From positions 19,971,943-20,035,942 of the forward strand of contig NC_082600.1 in NCBI RefSeq assembly GCF_030936135.1: 64,000 nt of DNA, in the 5' to 3' direction. A program made the position numbers and the translations under genes. This stretch comes from Gavia stellata (taxonomy: Eukaryota; Chordata; Aves; Gaviiformes; Gaviidae). A model generated the notes under the pieces. That model saw only the letters and a program-made list of their open reading frames with translations, did not search any database and had not been told where the DNA came from. Of this stretch, positions 12,601 to 22,890 are shown piece by piece; position 1 is the first letter of the stretch; each line of letters starts with the position of its first letter.

Positions 12601-15600
12601 AAAAAAAAAAACCAAAACAAACCCTTTTCTTCAGTACATGTTACCCAGTGCCATACATGTAAAAAAATATTTTTGCAGTTTTGGGTAAATGTTGTTATAT
12701 GATATGTTGTATGCTAGACAGGAATGGATGCAAGTGATTTTTTACAAGGCAAAGTGAGTCACGTAAGTACTTTTACCAAACTGTTCTACTAAGTGCATAA
12801 TCCCCAATACCATGATAAGAGCACCTTACCGAGAAACTTACTACTTCCTATACAAGTTACATTTGTAGTGTTATTGAAGGAAATAATACCTTATCACTTG
12901 AATATGGATTTATTTAAGTAAAACTGCTCTAATAGATGCTCACAGAAGGATGAGAGTCCAGGTTGTCTTCCTAATGCTTCAGAAATATTAGTATTGTGTT
13001 TCCTTATGGAGAAGTTCCCTCTTACCCAGACACTACTTGACCAGAAGATCTCCTGTAATCTTCCCATCCAGTCTCCAGATTTGTCTGTCAACACATTCCC
13101 CACTGTGAAAAGCTACTTGGAGGTTTAATTGTGCTAGTCATAAACTGCATCTGACCAGACAGGATAATTTATTTTCCTTTTCTCAACCATTACAGGTTAG
13201 CAGCTCTTTATTTGAGCAGTTCGCCTTTTTAAGAGTGAAAATTGATATTACTTAATGGCAGTGGCAGGAGTAAGAATGATAAACCTGTGTAACTTGGCTG
13301 GGTTGGAGGGAGCTGACAACAGGCAGTTGTGACAACTTACAGTAGTCAGTAGCAACAGATCTGGCTGGTGGTGAAATATGGAACAATATGAAAACAAACA
13401 CAGTAATGAAATTAAAAAATGCTGTGAGGTTTTTTTTTCCTTTCTTCTCCCACCCATCTCAAAATTTGTTCTGTTTATTCTCCCATGCAGGTAGTTCAGT
13501 GTCTCCAAGCAAAAAACAAGAAGAAGCTGAAAGCACAAGGGAGGAAGAGTAAAAAGTTGGCCAAGAATCTCCTTAAAGCACCTGACAACCGAAACCACCT
13601 TTCTCTCTGGAAACTGTATGCCTACCTAGAATGGCTGCTTGGTAACATTGATGATGCCAGGAAGGTATTTGACACAGCTCTTTGCACGGCAGGGACAGGA
13701 GGATTGAAGAGTACCCAGCTCTGCAGCCTCAGTCTGCTTTATGCTCAGCTGGAAGTGGAACTACTAGAAAGTATAGAAGGAGCTGTTATGTCACGTGCTG
13801 TTCATATATTGACCAAATTGGCTGAAAGTGGACCATATGTGCCCTATAGTGGGCAAGTGTTATCTGTGAATATCTTGAAAGCTCGTAAAACATATGAGCA
13901 TGCACTGCAAGATCATTTAAGTAAAACACCAGTTTCTGATCAGGATCAGGTCAGTGATGCTAATCAGCTGGTTAACTTGGTTGGTTGTTATGCACTGTTC
14001 CAGTATTTGACTGTTGGGATTGATGCTGCAGTATTAATATATGCACAGACTTCGGAAAAACTTGAAGCTCCTGGTCCACAGAAATGTGAAAATACTGGAG
14101 AGGATTTTGGCATTCAAAATTTTCCCACTGCTCTTGAAGCTGTCACACTGCTGCATGCAAATTTACTCAGATTCCACATGAAAATTAGTGTTTATCCTTT
14201 GAATCCTCTGCGAGAGGCACTAACGGAGGCTCTGAAACGGTATCCTAGCAACCAGTCTCTTTGGAGGTCATATATCCACATCCAAAGGAAGTCTCACAGT
14301 GCTAGCAAAGCACGAAGATTTTTTGATGGTGTCACAAGGTCTACTAACTCTTTAGAGCCATGGCTGGCTGCAATCCAAGCAGAGCAGATGAGAAAAAAAC
14401 TCACTGAGAATGTCCAGAGGTAATATCTTGCAGCTCTTTTTTGATTATGCTTTTTTTGATCTGTCTAATCACTTAACAGAGGAGAGAAAATGCTGTCTTA
14501 GTTCTCATTCTGCAGATGAAGAAGCTTTAGCTAGGCAAGGTCATTTGTTCAAGACTGAACAGTGAGTTAATGGCAGAATCCTGAATAGAATTAAAGACCT
14601 ACATGATAGTCTCACGTCCTTGCTACTGGATCAGATTGTGTGTTGCTTTGTGTTTGATTACTTGCTGCTGACATCAAGATGGTACGCATTTCTTTAAGTA
14701 ATTTTTAAATAACTAAGAGCCTGCTTAGGTGGCCAAGGTAGACACTGTGAGCTTAGAAACTGCTGCATTTTAGTGCTACAGCAATAAGGAGCGTAATACA
14801 GAGCTACACTGCAGTTCCTGAGCTCACTGCCCTACTTTACTCCTGGATCACAGAATACGGTTGTGGCAGATCTGTTTCCATGGTGAATACTTGAGAGTTT
14901 AGTTTTCATATGGGGCTGTTGCTAGGTAGAAGATGCTGAAAATTTCCTGAATTCACAGTGTGGTCAGGGCTCAGATTTTTTGCTCCTGGGTAAGGAGGAA
15001 GGGGTAGGAGATGTGGGGAGCAGAGGTATGTGTTTGTTCTTAAAGCTTAGTCTCTGTTTTCTACCCGTTGCTTGGAGCTACATATCCAATGCTACCTACA
15101 TATCTCTAATAACATTGCCAGCTTGGTTCTTTGTGTCTGCACATAACATTTTCCTAGAAATCTCTGTTGCTATCTGGAAGCTTTACATAGCTGTAAGCTT
15201 ACAATAGTCACACTTTATGAAATTACACAATTATCAGTATACTTCAAAATGATGGTGCGCTCACTGCTTTGATTGCCACAGTCTGGCAACAGGCATGCAT
15301 ACATGATAGTGACGTTCCTGAGCTGTCTGTATGTCATCCTAAATTGTAATAAGAATTCTACAGCCCCCAAATGTAAAAGAGGATTGTAATTTGATTTACT
15401 GTTAATTACAGACTGACACTATGATAGGTTTTCATTATTGTTACTGGAAACTGGTGTTAAAATTCCAGAATGATAATTTTTTCTGTGACATTTAGTTCCT
15501 TTCCAGCTTGTTCTCTGCTAGCATAGCCTTTCCTATAGGTTATATTTGTGTAGGGGCAAGTTGGATCTTGCAAGAGCAGAGCTGAACTACTGCAACAGAG

Positions 15601-18600
15601 AGATAAAATGGCCTGTCGGTCATGCATAAAACTGATGTTTTATGATGTTGTGATAAACTAAGAAAATGTCTGTACTATGTGTGAAACTATTCTGTTTGTA
15701 TTTGTGCTTGTTTAAGTGCATGGAGTTCATTTAAAGACATGAACGTGAAGGGTAAAACAGTAGCGTATATAAGTCAGTGCGAGGTACAATGCTTCAAATG
15801 TCTGACTCCATGCAGATTAGATTACATCATTTTCCCTCATGGCAAAGGTTAAGATGACCTCAAAGACCCTTGAAAAAAGAGGCAAGTTAGGAGCAAGTGC
15901 TTAGGGTGAGTGGAACAAGCTGACAGGCTAAGAGAATGCACACAAGCAGAAGTGATGTTGCCATGAGTGCTCCAGGCTGTTTCCTCAAGCTCAAGCATCA
16001 AAAGTAAGCCAGTCTATAGAAGATGTAGCTAGAAATCAGCGCTTTGGTGAAAAACACATACCTGCTTTTGTGTTATGCCTGGAACTTAAGGGATTTGAAT
16101 CTCTAGGAGAAAAAGAAAATTATTACTGTAATCATGGTTGAGATCCAGAGCTGTAAGTTAGGCCTTGACCCAAGACCAACATATGGTCTTACAAAGGTGA
16201 CGGATAAATTTCAACAGGCTTGCCTGGGCACCAGAAGGCGGCATGCTGACCTAGACTTGAATTTGGTTTGAGCTGCTATGCCAAGCTTGGAATGATAAAT
16301 GATCTTGAATGAAGTCTAAGACAAGTGTTTTAAGAACATATAATAGTGGGTTATTGTACTCAAAGAGAAATTATCTCCTCCAGTTGGGCAGGGTTAATTT
16401 TTCAACATAGTAAAAGAATTTTCACAAAAATACCTCATTGATCTGTTTTTAACTGATTTTCATATTTAGAAATGTGTTGATTAGATTAGCAAGTGCTAAA
16501 AATCTGGTTCATAACATTCAGATTTTGTAGCATGAAATGCAAAAACCCGGCTATATACAGTGCTATGTGAACAGAGACAGTACATTGATCTTTACCCTCT
16601 CTTACCTGGCTGTGGTGCTTTAGCCTGGGCTTAAGGGACTGTGGTTTCTTTTTTCCTCTGTGTTTCAGGGCAGATGTTGGTGAAATACATTCTACTATTC
16701 CTGAAACTGGGTTAACAAATCGGATTGTGGCTCTATTTGAACATGCAGTTCAGAGTGAAAATGGTACCCATTGTCCACTGCTGTGGAGAATGTATTTGAA
16801 CTTTCTGGTAAGAAGAGGAGTATCAGTTTTGTTTTGGCCTTTTTTTTTTACCATATTTGGAATTTCTGATGAACACAGCTACAATACTGTATAAAAAAGG
16901 AATACTAAATGCTGCCATGCCTATATGATTTGGAAAGTGATATGTTTGAATTGTAATGCTCCTTACTGCTGGGAATATTAAGGAAAATGTAATTCACGTG
17001 GATTAGAAGGAGTAATAGCTTCTGACAGTGTAGTTTTAAAATAGATGCAGACAAGTTATTGTGGTTGCCATCTTACATAGATAAAAAACATGTCAGAAGA
17101 TGTCAATAGATGGATTCTACCCAGTCTTACTCACATTATAAAGGTAAGTGGGCAGGGGAGCAAAATTTAAGAAAAGAGGAAGCAAATGGTAGGAATTTAG
17201 GATTTTATTCTTTTTATGTAAGTAAAATCAGCAAAGATGACTTGTATTTATGTTTTAGACATACTTTAGCGTTCTGTAAGGAAATTATAGGGACTTTGGT
17301 ATTTCAGTCAAATCTAGATCCTGATTTTGTATAACTTCACAGAATGGTTGAGGTTGGAAGGGACCTCTGGAGATAATCTTGTCTAACTCCACTGTTCAAG
17401 CAGGGCCACCTAGAGCCAGTTGTCTGTGACAATGTCTGGATAGCTTTTGAATATCTTCAAGGATGGAGACTCCATAACTCTCTGGGCAACCCATGCCAGC
17501 GCTCAGTAACCCTCACAGTGACAAAGTGTTTCCTGATGTTCGGACAGAGCCTCCTGTGTTTCAGTTTGTGTCCATTGCCTCTGGTCCTGTCACTGGGCAC
17601 CACTGAAAAGAGCTTGGCTCCCTTTTCTTTACATTCTCACTTCAGGTATTTATATACACTGATAAGACCCCCTCCCTGAGCCTTCTCTTCTCTAGACTAA
17701 ACAGTCCCTGGTCTCTCATCTTCTCCTCATAGGAGAGATGCCCTAGTCCCTTAGTCATCTTAGTGGCCCTAGAAGGAGAGACTCTTGTTTTGTGTTTGAG
17801 AAGATCTCTTGTATGGGACTATTACTGTGACGATTTCTACAGGAATACATGCTTGTAAATATTTTATACAACTTTGTATATAGGAATGCACAGTTGAATT
17901 ACTGTTATTCTTTACAAACTACTACTGAGACTCCAGTATGCACAAATGCTAAAGTAAAATCACCCAGTGTGTATTTTATCACTAATGAGTCATTAATTTT
18001 TCACAAGAATGAATATTTATTAGATGCGAATAAGATGGAGGAAAATAATACTTCTATAGTAACAGCTTTCAATAACTGTTCAGAGAAGCAAAATCAATTA
18101 GAAACATTAAAATTTTCAGATATAGTCATAGAAGAAGTAGTTGTGATTGTCCAGTATTACCCTAAGTTCTGTAGATCCCTCTGTTTTCTCTTTGGCTGTG
18201 TCTAGATATTCAGTCTTTGGTATTTTGGGCAAAAGCTTCTCACTGTTTAAAAACACAAAACTTTTATATAGTTTTTGAAACAAACTATTTTTCTTAAATT
18301 CCTATTTATTTTTTATGAAATCATGCTTGACCAATCTGGTAGCCTTCTACGATGAGATGACTAGCTCAATGGATGAGGGGACAGCAGTGGATGTTGTTTA
18401 TCTCAACTTTAGCAAGCCTCTTCCACTGCCTCCCATAACATCCTCAAAGACAAGCTGATGAAGCATGAATTAGTGGACAGTGAGGTGGACTGAAATCTGG
18501 CTGAACTGCCAGGCTCAAAGGGTTGTAATCAGCAGTGTGAACTCCTGCTGCAGGCCAGCCACTGGTGCTGTACCCCAGGGATTGATACTGGGACCAGTGC

Positions 18601-21111
18601 TCTTTAACATCTTCATTAATTATCTGGATGATGAGAGAGTGTCTGCAGATAATACAAAACCAAGAGGAGCGGCTGATGCACCATATTCTGCTGTTGGCGT
18701 GTCCGGGTCCCTTTGAATAGCCAAGGGCCATGAAGATGAATAAGGGGTTGGAGCATGTGTTGTACAGGGAGAGGCTGGGAGACTTGTGATTGTTCAGCCT
18801 GGAGAAGTGAAGGCTCCGGGAAGATACTGTCAGTATATATAAATACCTCATGTGAGGGTGTGAAGACAGAGCCAGGCTGCTCAGTGCTGCCTAGTGACAG
18901 GAAAAGAGGCAATGGCCACAAATTGAAATATAGAAAATTCCATTTAAACATCAGAAAAAGCTTTTTTTATGGTAAGGGTGATGAAACACTGGAACAGGTT
19001 TTCCGGAGGTTATGGAGTCTCCATCCGTGGAGATATTCAAAACCCAACTGGACATGGTTCTGAGCAGCCTGCTTTTGCTGACCCTGCTTTGAGCAGTGGT
19101 GTTGGAGCAGATGGTCTCCAGAGGTCCCTTCCAACCTCTGTGATTCTGTGAAAAACTTAGGGGCAGAATGCTACTGAGAGCTCTTTGCAGAGCTGCAAAA
19201 GATGCATCTTAGTGCACAGCTCTGACAGCAGGGTTTCCAGTAAGTGAAATGCATTGTTGTTCAACAAAGGGAGATCATGACACCAGAACAGCACAATTTT
19301 CTACAACTGATGTATCCATAATATGAAAAAGAATTTCCAGCAGGTTCCCTTGTCAATTCTTAAAAGCTGATTTTTAGCAGCAGTACTGATGTAGTCGGAA
19401 CAAGAGAAAATGTAAACTCATGATTGAACATCTCTTCTTCTCCAAAGATCTCAAAACATTTAATGTATTTTCAGTATTTTGGAATTGCTGTGTTTTTTGG
19501 ATTTGCCATAAAACCCGCTGTTTATTAGGTGTTTTTTAAAGTATCCCAATTCAAAAGATTTCTTCACAAGAAATGGGCATTATTTCTACCTGTAATTGGG
19601 ATGACTTAAGCTAAGGACATTGTTCAGCACTCTGATCTCTGCTACCCTTCTCTTTTCTAAACTTCATGATAGCTGTGTGCTCTGTACTTGTATCATGTAG
19701 TTGAACGGGTACTTTGAGGAAGAAGTTTTAACTCTTTCCAGATTGATGCTATTTTGACATTAATTTTTGTATGTAAGGGGATTCAGCCTTAACAAGCTTC
19801 TCTTGAGTAAGAAAATGTATGCGCATGCTCTCTTCAGTGCACAAAAATAATGTATTATCACCTTCACTGTACCAAAGATGCTCTTGTGTAGTACGTGTGT
19901 AGCATATCAGGTATAAGTTATGGTTAATGATTTGCCTGATAGGCAAAGGCACTGACTTTAACTGAAATACTCAGCGGAGGCTCTTTCTGCTAGTCTTTGT
20001 TCTATTACTTGTCTTACAAGTAAAGCCCTGAAACTCTTGAAAGACATCTCTTTGATTACATTGAAGAGCATAACCAGTGTCACCAGTGTAACCTGTCAAT
20101 TTGTGTAGCTACCACAACATATAGTAATAAGGATTCCTCAGCAGAACACTGAGCTTTTCAGCAGTAATTTCTTTGTCTCAGAGACGATTGTTTTATTATT
20201 TATTTCAGCTATTACTGCATTGAAGTATGAAATTTTTTTTCTCACACAGGCTTCACTAGGAAAAAAAGAAAAAAGTAAAGGATTGTTTTATAAAGCCCTT
20301 CAAAACTGTCCCTGGGCAAAGGTAAGCATAGAAAAAATACAAACCTGTCATCATATTCTAATTTTTGAAGTTCTGTATTTGAAAAAGAAAAAAGTTAGAC
20401 TTTAGTAGTTGTTGTAATGAGTTATATGCAAATGAAAGGAGAGATTTCTGAAGGAGAAGATTTTCTGCAAATAAGATGCATCTGAAATGGAAACAAACAT
20501 AGTGATGGGTGCTGTTCGCATTTCAGAACAGAAGAGTGTTGCATTGCATGAGGCAAGGAGATAATAAATTCCTCTCTGTGTGATCTGGAAGTGATCATGT
20601 CTTTCAGACCGTGTTTTATCATGAGCATGGTAGTAGCAGAAATACGTAGGCAAATAAAAATGTACTTAGTTAAGAGTGAAAGAAATTATTCAGGAGCACC
20701 TGCAACTCCTCAGGTAATGTCTGTATATGCAGCAAATGCTCCAGCGCCTCTTGACCTATGCTTTATTTTTTTGAATAAAATTATTTAGAGTAGGAAAAGA
20801 CTTGATTAAACACCTACATTGCTGTCACTGTAGAAGTACTAATTCTGTTTGTATTATTTTAAAGAAGTATATGACATTTCTTATGTTCTTGCTACAGAGT
20901 TGTTTGTGTATCTACGTACTTCTCTATACTATGTTTCTTGCTATGATAGAAAGATGCACAGAACATGTTCTCATTGTCTTTCTAGGTACTCTATATGGAT
21001 GCAGTAGAGTACTTCCCTGATGATCTGCAAGAAACGCTCGATCTAATGACTGAAAAAGAATTGAGAGTGCGGGTACCTATGGAAGAGCTGGATCTACTAT
21101 TAGAGGTTTAA
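525..21111 (+). CDS. NRDE2: NRDE2, 3' eleven coding exons (gene-level entry, 5' end outside window)
   Basis: Nuclear RNAi-defective-2 homologue. The family works in the nucleus: it binds the exosome helicase MTR4 (MTREX), limits exosome recruitment and supports correct splicing of some short introns. CDS is the join of 525-674, 2167-2629, 2832-3234, 6892-7025, 9044-9164, 11187-11362, 12040-12426, 13491-14419, 16669-16807, 20250-20321 and 20986-21111. That is 3100 nt with consistent phases, giving 1032 residues and a TAA stop. Visible marks include [16 protein letters not shown] at the start, [24 protein letters not shown], the block EPFWDSGEP to [12 protein letters not shown], and the end EKELRVR. 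These match my memory of human NRDE2 (about 1164 residues), so roughly 130 N-terminal residues are missing upstream. The C-terminal part is helical HAT/TPR-like repeat. All introns are GT-AG. No frameshift or premature stop is seen, so the copy looks intact. Confidence 0.96.
675..2166 (+). other. NRDE2 intron, 1492 bp
   Basis: AT-rich intron with donor gtacaa and acceptor ttccttctaag. It includes short spurious open frames, for example near 1254-1436. I recognise no repeat family in it. Confidence 0.8.
2167..2629 (+). CDS. NRDE2: NRDE2 coding exon 2 of 11 in window
   Basis: The first A completes the split Arg codon, and 154 codons follow (window residues 51-204). It encodes [43 protein letters not shown] and [16 protein letters not shown]. 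The middle, between these conserved blocks, is rich in Ser, Thr, Glu and Pro and is probably disordered. The donor CAG|gtaagt is strong. Confidence 0.95.
2832..3234 (+). CDS. NRDE2: NRDE2 coding exon 3 of 11 in window
   Basis: 134 codons plus one base (window residues 205-338). The preceding intron is only 202 bp, the shortest in this gene. It encodes [20 protein letters not shown] and [20 protein letters not shown], which are HAT-like helical repeats, and ends inside an Ala codon at donor ctag|gtaagg. Confidence 0.95.
3235..6891 (+). other. NRDE2 intron, 3657 bp
   Basis: Largest NRDE2 intron in the window. It is AT-rich, with a short poly(A) tract near 3560 and a MIR-like SINE remnant near 3800-3990 listed separately. 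I see no coding exon in the rest. Confidence 0.8.
3800..3990 (+). repeat. Ancient MIR-like SINE remnant
   Basis: The order of motifs follows a tRNA-derived core-SINE in forward orientation: a ctggactggatcc stretch, then a cagttctggcatgg stretch, then gacttaacctatcccattt, which resembles the 'acttaacctctctg...cagtttcc' part of MIR. It is highly diverged, so the call rests on motif order and not on identity. Confidence 0.4.
6892..7025 (+). CDS. NRDE2: NRDE2 coding exon 4 of 11 in window
   Basis: Two bases complete the split Ala codon and 44 codons follow (window residues 340-383). It encodes [20 protein letters not shown] and [18 protein letters not shown], one of the best conserved parts of the family. 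It ends in phase 0 at donor CAG|gtatca. Confidence 0.95.
7026..9043 (+). other. NRDE2 intron, 2018 bp
   Basis: Unremarkable AT-rich intron except for a possible MIR-like remnant near 8400-8500. The acceptor is gccaaaacaacag, with an unusually weak pyrimidine tract (a pyrimidine-rich stretch lies further upstream around 9016-9032). Confidence 0.75.
8400..8500 (-). repeat. Possible MIR-like SINE remnant, reverse orientation
   Basis: The stretch with gtgacaaactcagg, agtagaaccctgg and actcctgactc resembles the reverse complement of the central core of MIR-type SINEs ('agtggcagagc...ggattcgaaccc...tctgactc'). It is short and diverged. Confidence 0.35.
9044..9164 (+). CDS. NRDE2: NRDE2 coding exon 5 of 11 in window
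   Basis: 40 codons plus one base (window residues 384-423). It encodes [20 protein letters not shown] and then [15 protein letters not shown], the most diagnostic block of NRDE2 proteins. It ends with the first base of an Asp codon at donor cctg|gtatgt. Confidence 0.96.
9165..11186 (+). other. NRDE2 intron, 2022 bp
   Basis: AT-rich intron with no recognised repeat family or coding exon. The acceptor is gatttggttttag. Confidence 0.8.
11187..11362 (+). CDS. NRDE2: NRDE2 coding exon 6 of 11 in window (acidic stretch)
   Basis: Two bases complete an Asp codon and 58 codons follow (window residues 425-482). It opens with an acidic run [19 protein letters not shown], probably a flexible linker, then [11 protein letters not shown] and [13 protein letters not shown], and ends EDCEDPERQ. 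The donor is CAG|gtcact, which is weak because positions +3 to +6 depart from the usual aagt. Confidence 0.94.
11363..12039 (+). other. NRDE2 intron with weak donor, 677 bp
   Basis: Begins gtcactgtg and ends atttttttag. If retained, translation would run about 12 codons into the intron and stop near 11398. Nothing else is recognised. Confidence 0.85.
12040..12426 (+). CDS. NRDE2: NRDE2 coding exon 7 of 11 in window
   Basis: Exactly 129 codons, phase 0 at both ends (window residues 483-611). It encodes [51 protein letters not shown] and [20 protein letters not shown], all matching the family order. The acceptor has a run of seven T. Confidence 0.95.
12427..13490 (+). other. NRDE2 intron, 1064 bp
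   Basis: Holds an A/C-rich low-complexity tract at about 12581-12623 and otherwise nothing recognisable. The acceptor ctgtttattctcccatgcag is strong. Confidence 0.8.
12581..12623. repeat. A-rich / (AAAC)n low-complexity tract
   Basis: About 43 bp made only of A and C (runs of aaac and a long A run), lying in an NRDE2 intron. Possibly the decayed tail of a retroposed element, but no body is visible. Confidence 0.7.
13491..14419 (+). CDS. NRDE2: NRDE2 coding exon 8 of 11 in window (largest exon)
   Basis: 309 codons plus two bases (window residues 612-920), the largest exon. It starts with a basic stretch ([20 protein letters not shown]), then HAT/TPR-like units: [88 protein letters not shown] and [12 protein letters not shown]. 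Tandem helical repeats here fit a scaffold role. No in-frame stop interrupts the 929 nt, and the donor is GAG|gtaata. Confidence 0.96.
14420..16668 (+). other. NRDE2 intron, 2249 bp
   Basis: Contains a MIR-like remnant near 14490-14640. The rest is unremarkable, moderately AT-rich sequence. The acceptor ttttttcctctgtgtttcag is strong. Confidence 0.8.
14490..14640 (-). repeat. MIR-like SINE remnant, reverse orientation
   Basis: The motif order ctgcagatgaagaagct, gctaggcaaggtca, gttaatggcagaatcctgaat and then gtctcacgtcc closely follows the reverse complement of the MIR core ('acagatgaggaaact...aaggtcac...agtggcagagccggga...tctgactcc'). It is diverged but keeps the spacing, which makes this the best of the MIR-like calls here. 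Confidence 0.55.
16669..16807 (+). CDS. NRDE2: NRDE2 coding exon 9 of 11 in window
   Basis: One base completes Arg and 46 codons follow (window residues 922-967). It encodes [27 protein letters not shown] and [12 protein letters not shown], a HAT-type helix pair. Phase 0 donor CTG|gtaaga. Confidence 0.95.
17335..17770 (-). mobile_element. CR1 LINE 3' fragment, reverse orientation
   Basis: Starts with cacagaatggttgaggttgg and aagggacctctggaga, the reverse complement of the CR1 3' end. It continues through the usual end region: ggatggagactcc, cctgatgtt, ccattgcctctggtcctgtc, ggtatttatatacactgat and aggagagatgcc. It is 5' truncated near 17770, as most CR1 copies are. No coding capacity remains. 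Confidence 0.9.
18310..19152 (+). mobile_element. CR1 LINE fragment with decayed reverse-transcriptase end
   Basis: The 5' part (18310-18640) is a broken CR1 ORF2 segment. In one frame it reads [20 protein letters not shown] and YLDD, the signature region of CR1-type reverse transcriptase, but frames shift and stops occur. From about 18724 it is the CR1 terminal region, running agggccatgaagatgaat, ggagatattcaaaacccaac and ggtcccttccaacctctgtg to the end attctgtga. An internal deletion near 18650-18720 is likely. It is dead and 5' truncated. Confidence 0.9.
20250..20321 (+). CDS. NRDE2: NRDE2 coding exon 10 of 11 in window
   Basis: 72 nt, 24 codons, phase 0 at both ends (window residues 968-991): [20 protein letters not shown] then PWAK. 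It is the smallest NRDE2 exon here. Because its length is a multiple of three, skipping it would keep the frame. Donor AAG|gtaagc. Confidence 0.95.
20322..20985 (+). other. NRDE2 last intron, 664 bp
   Basis: AT-rich last intron with no recognised element. The acceptor is cattgtctttctag. Confidence 0.85.
20986..21111 (+). CDS. NRDE2: NRDE2 last coding exon with stop
   Basis: 41 codons and a TAA stop at 21109-21111 (window residues 992-1032): [40 protein letters not shown] and a final Val. The acidic, Leu-rich C terminus matches the family. Confidence 0.96.
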   Translation, partial: VLYMDAVEYFPDDLQETLDLMTEKELRVRVPMEELDLLLEV

Positions 21112-21813
21112 AAGAAGACTGTGGATGAGTGGAGAAAGTACAGAAACTAGTTCCAAAACTAACAGTTAGACCTGTCTCTTTTCAAACAGGAACCCTATTG
21201 GGACTTGGGTACTATGTACTTATTTTTTTTTAAGGGTTTGGGTTTGTTTTTCTTTTTAAGCTTTTATATAAATTGCTATCAAAATGGAGTTCTACTAGCT
21301 GCAAGTATTCTGGAGTCAAGTACTGCATTTTGCCCACAAAAATGCATCCGTTTCTCTGAAGTATTGCTGGCTCCCACAGAAGGCTCCCTCTTATAAATAG
21401 CCTCCTGTTGAATGCTGCCCACATTTCTTATTCCATTGTTTGAAATTACATTCCCTAGAGTTCAGCAGAGATTCAGTACATGCCAACTATGGTTTGGTGA
21501 GCAGCACAGGAAACAAACATCTGCCAAATGGATGCTCCACTGTCCTCCAGTTGGCAGACTTCAGTAATTTCCTTCAGCAAGGTATGCAGTGCCTGGGTAT
21601 ATATAACTACCAAGTCAAACAGCTGTTACATCTGTATGTATACTGTTAGTAAAAGCGAAATCTTTGTTTAAGCGGGCACCTATTTTGGACTTGCATGTGT
21701 TGACAGATGACCATTTTAATACGAATATTTATGAAAAACATACCTGAATATTTGAAAATTCAAAAGGAACTTGAATTATTTTTTGTTTCTTAATTTACTA
21801 GAACTGTGAGTGT

Positions 21814-21819
21814 ATTAAA
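21814..21819 (+). terminator. NRDE2: Candidate NRDE2 poly(A) signal (ATTAAA)
   Basis: First AATAAA-like hexamer I found after the stop on the plus strand, implying a 3' UTR of about 0.7 kb. It is a variant hexamer. The canonical ones begin only at 23343, so a longer 3' UTR is possible. Confidence 0.3.
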
Positions 21820-22748
21820 AATGAAAATGTATCCACTTTTAAACAAGTTTCTGTAATTGATTACTTGCTTTTGACCCAAATACAGGCAATCGTCATAGGA
21901 GAAGTAGAGGTCTGGTCTTGTATTTAATCCTTACCAAAGAGGGCAGAGTAGTCAGAACATGATTGTTTTATTAGTAGATTCTATTCAAAGAGTCTTTAGG
22001 CAAGCTCCTAGAGAAGTAATATGAAATATAGTAACAATTTAAAGATATAGTTATGTTATATATTTATAAGACAGACTATGTTGAAATATGTAGAATACTC
22101 TTTTAGCATCCCTGTTCTTGAGACCCAAGTACCCAGAAACTGAATCTTCATCTGAAGAGAGGGTACCTGCAGCCACTGAATAGCCAGAACTGTTTCAGAA
22201 GTTTTTCAGGAGAAAACTATTACTAACAAACAGCACTAGAACAATCAGGATCATCCAGCGAGATCTGATTACATGGAAAACGATGGCTGGACAAAGCCAT
22301 ACAACCTATGCTCGGTTTCGCCTGTAGCACCACAATACAAGAGATAATACATTTTAATTCAGGCTGCACTTCATTTATTCGTTTCTAGACTTATTTTAAA
22401 TATTACAGGGAATATGCAGAATTTTAAATGGCATTATGGCACTTCTTAAGAGCCTTATAATATTGCTGTGGTTGCAAGTGATGCTGGTTTTGTTATAAAA
22501 GTAATTGATTAGTCTTTGTAAAAAATACGTATTTTTAAAATCCATGCTTCTTTCAGAAATGACAGAGCTCCTGAACTGGAGGTAGGAGTTACTCTGTGCA
22601 CTGAACAGTAACATCACAAATTGTGTGTGTGCAAGTGTTTGTTTTTGCTCTCCTGTCAAAGCAGAATGCCATTTCCTCTAAAGACCTGGAAGGGACATGG
22701 AGAGGGGGGAAGCTTGATTGTGCTCCTGCTTGTGTTTCTCTTCAGAAC

Positions 22749-22890
22749 CATAGAATCACAGAGCAGCTCAGGTTGGGAGGGACCTGGAAAGATCATCTGG
22801 CCCAACCTTTTGTGGGACAGAGAGCCTAGCTGAGATTATCTAGCACCCTGTTCAATTGCATTGTGAAAACCTTCAGTGATGGCAGTGATG
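22749..22890 (-). mobile_element. CR1 LINE 3' end, short, reverse orientation
   Basis: The series catagaatcacagagcagctc, aggttgggagggacctgg, aagatcatctggcccaacc and ttgtgaaaaccttcagtgatgg is the reverse complement of a CR1 3' terminus. It is severely 5' truncated, to about 140 bp. Confidence 0.8.

Larger units (their letters stand above)
16808..20249 (+). other. NRDE2 intron with two CR1 fragments, 3442 bp
   Basis: Contains two CR1 fragments in opposite orientation (17335-17770 minus, 18310-19152 plus), separated by about 540 bp of AT-rich DNA that has an incidental open frame at 17849-18205 with no recognisable product. The acceptor is tttttttctcacacag. Confidence 0.85.

Noticed and set aside
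17849..18205. Open frame of 118 codons between the two CR1 fragments
   Set aside because: It is intronic and AT-rich, with no recognisable domain or family and no splice context. It is most likely a chance frame.
18480..18716. Reverse-transcriptase-like frame as a possible gene
   Set aside because: It is only a short, frame-broken piece of CR1 ORF2 inside an obvious 5'-truncated LINE fragment.
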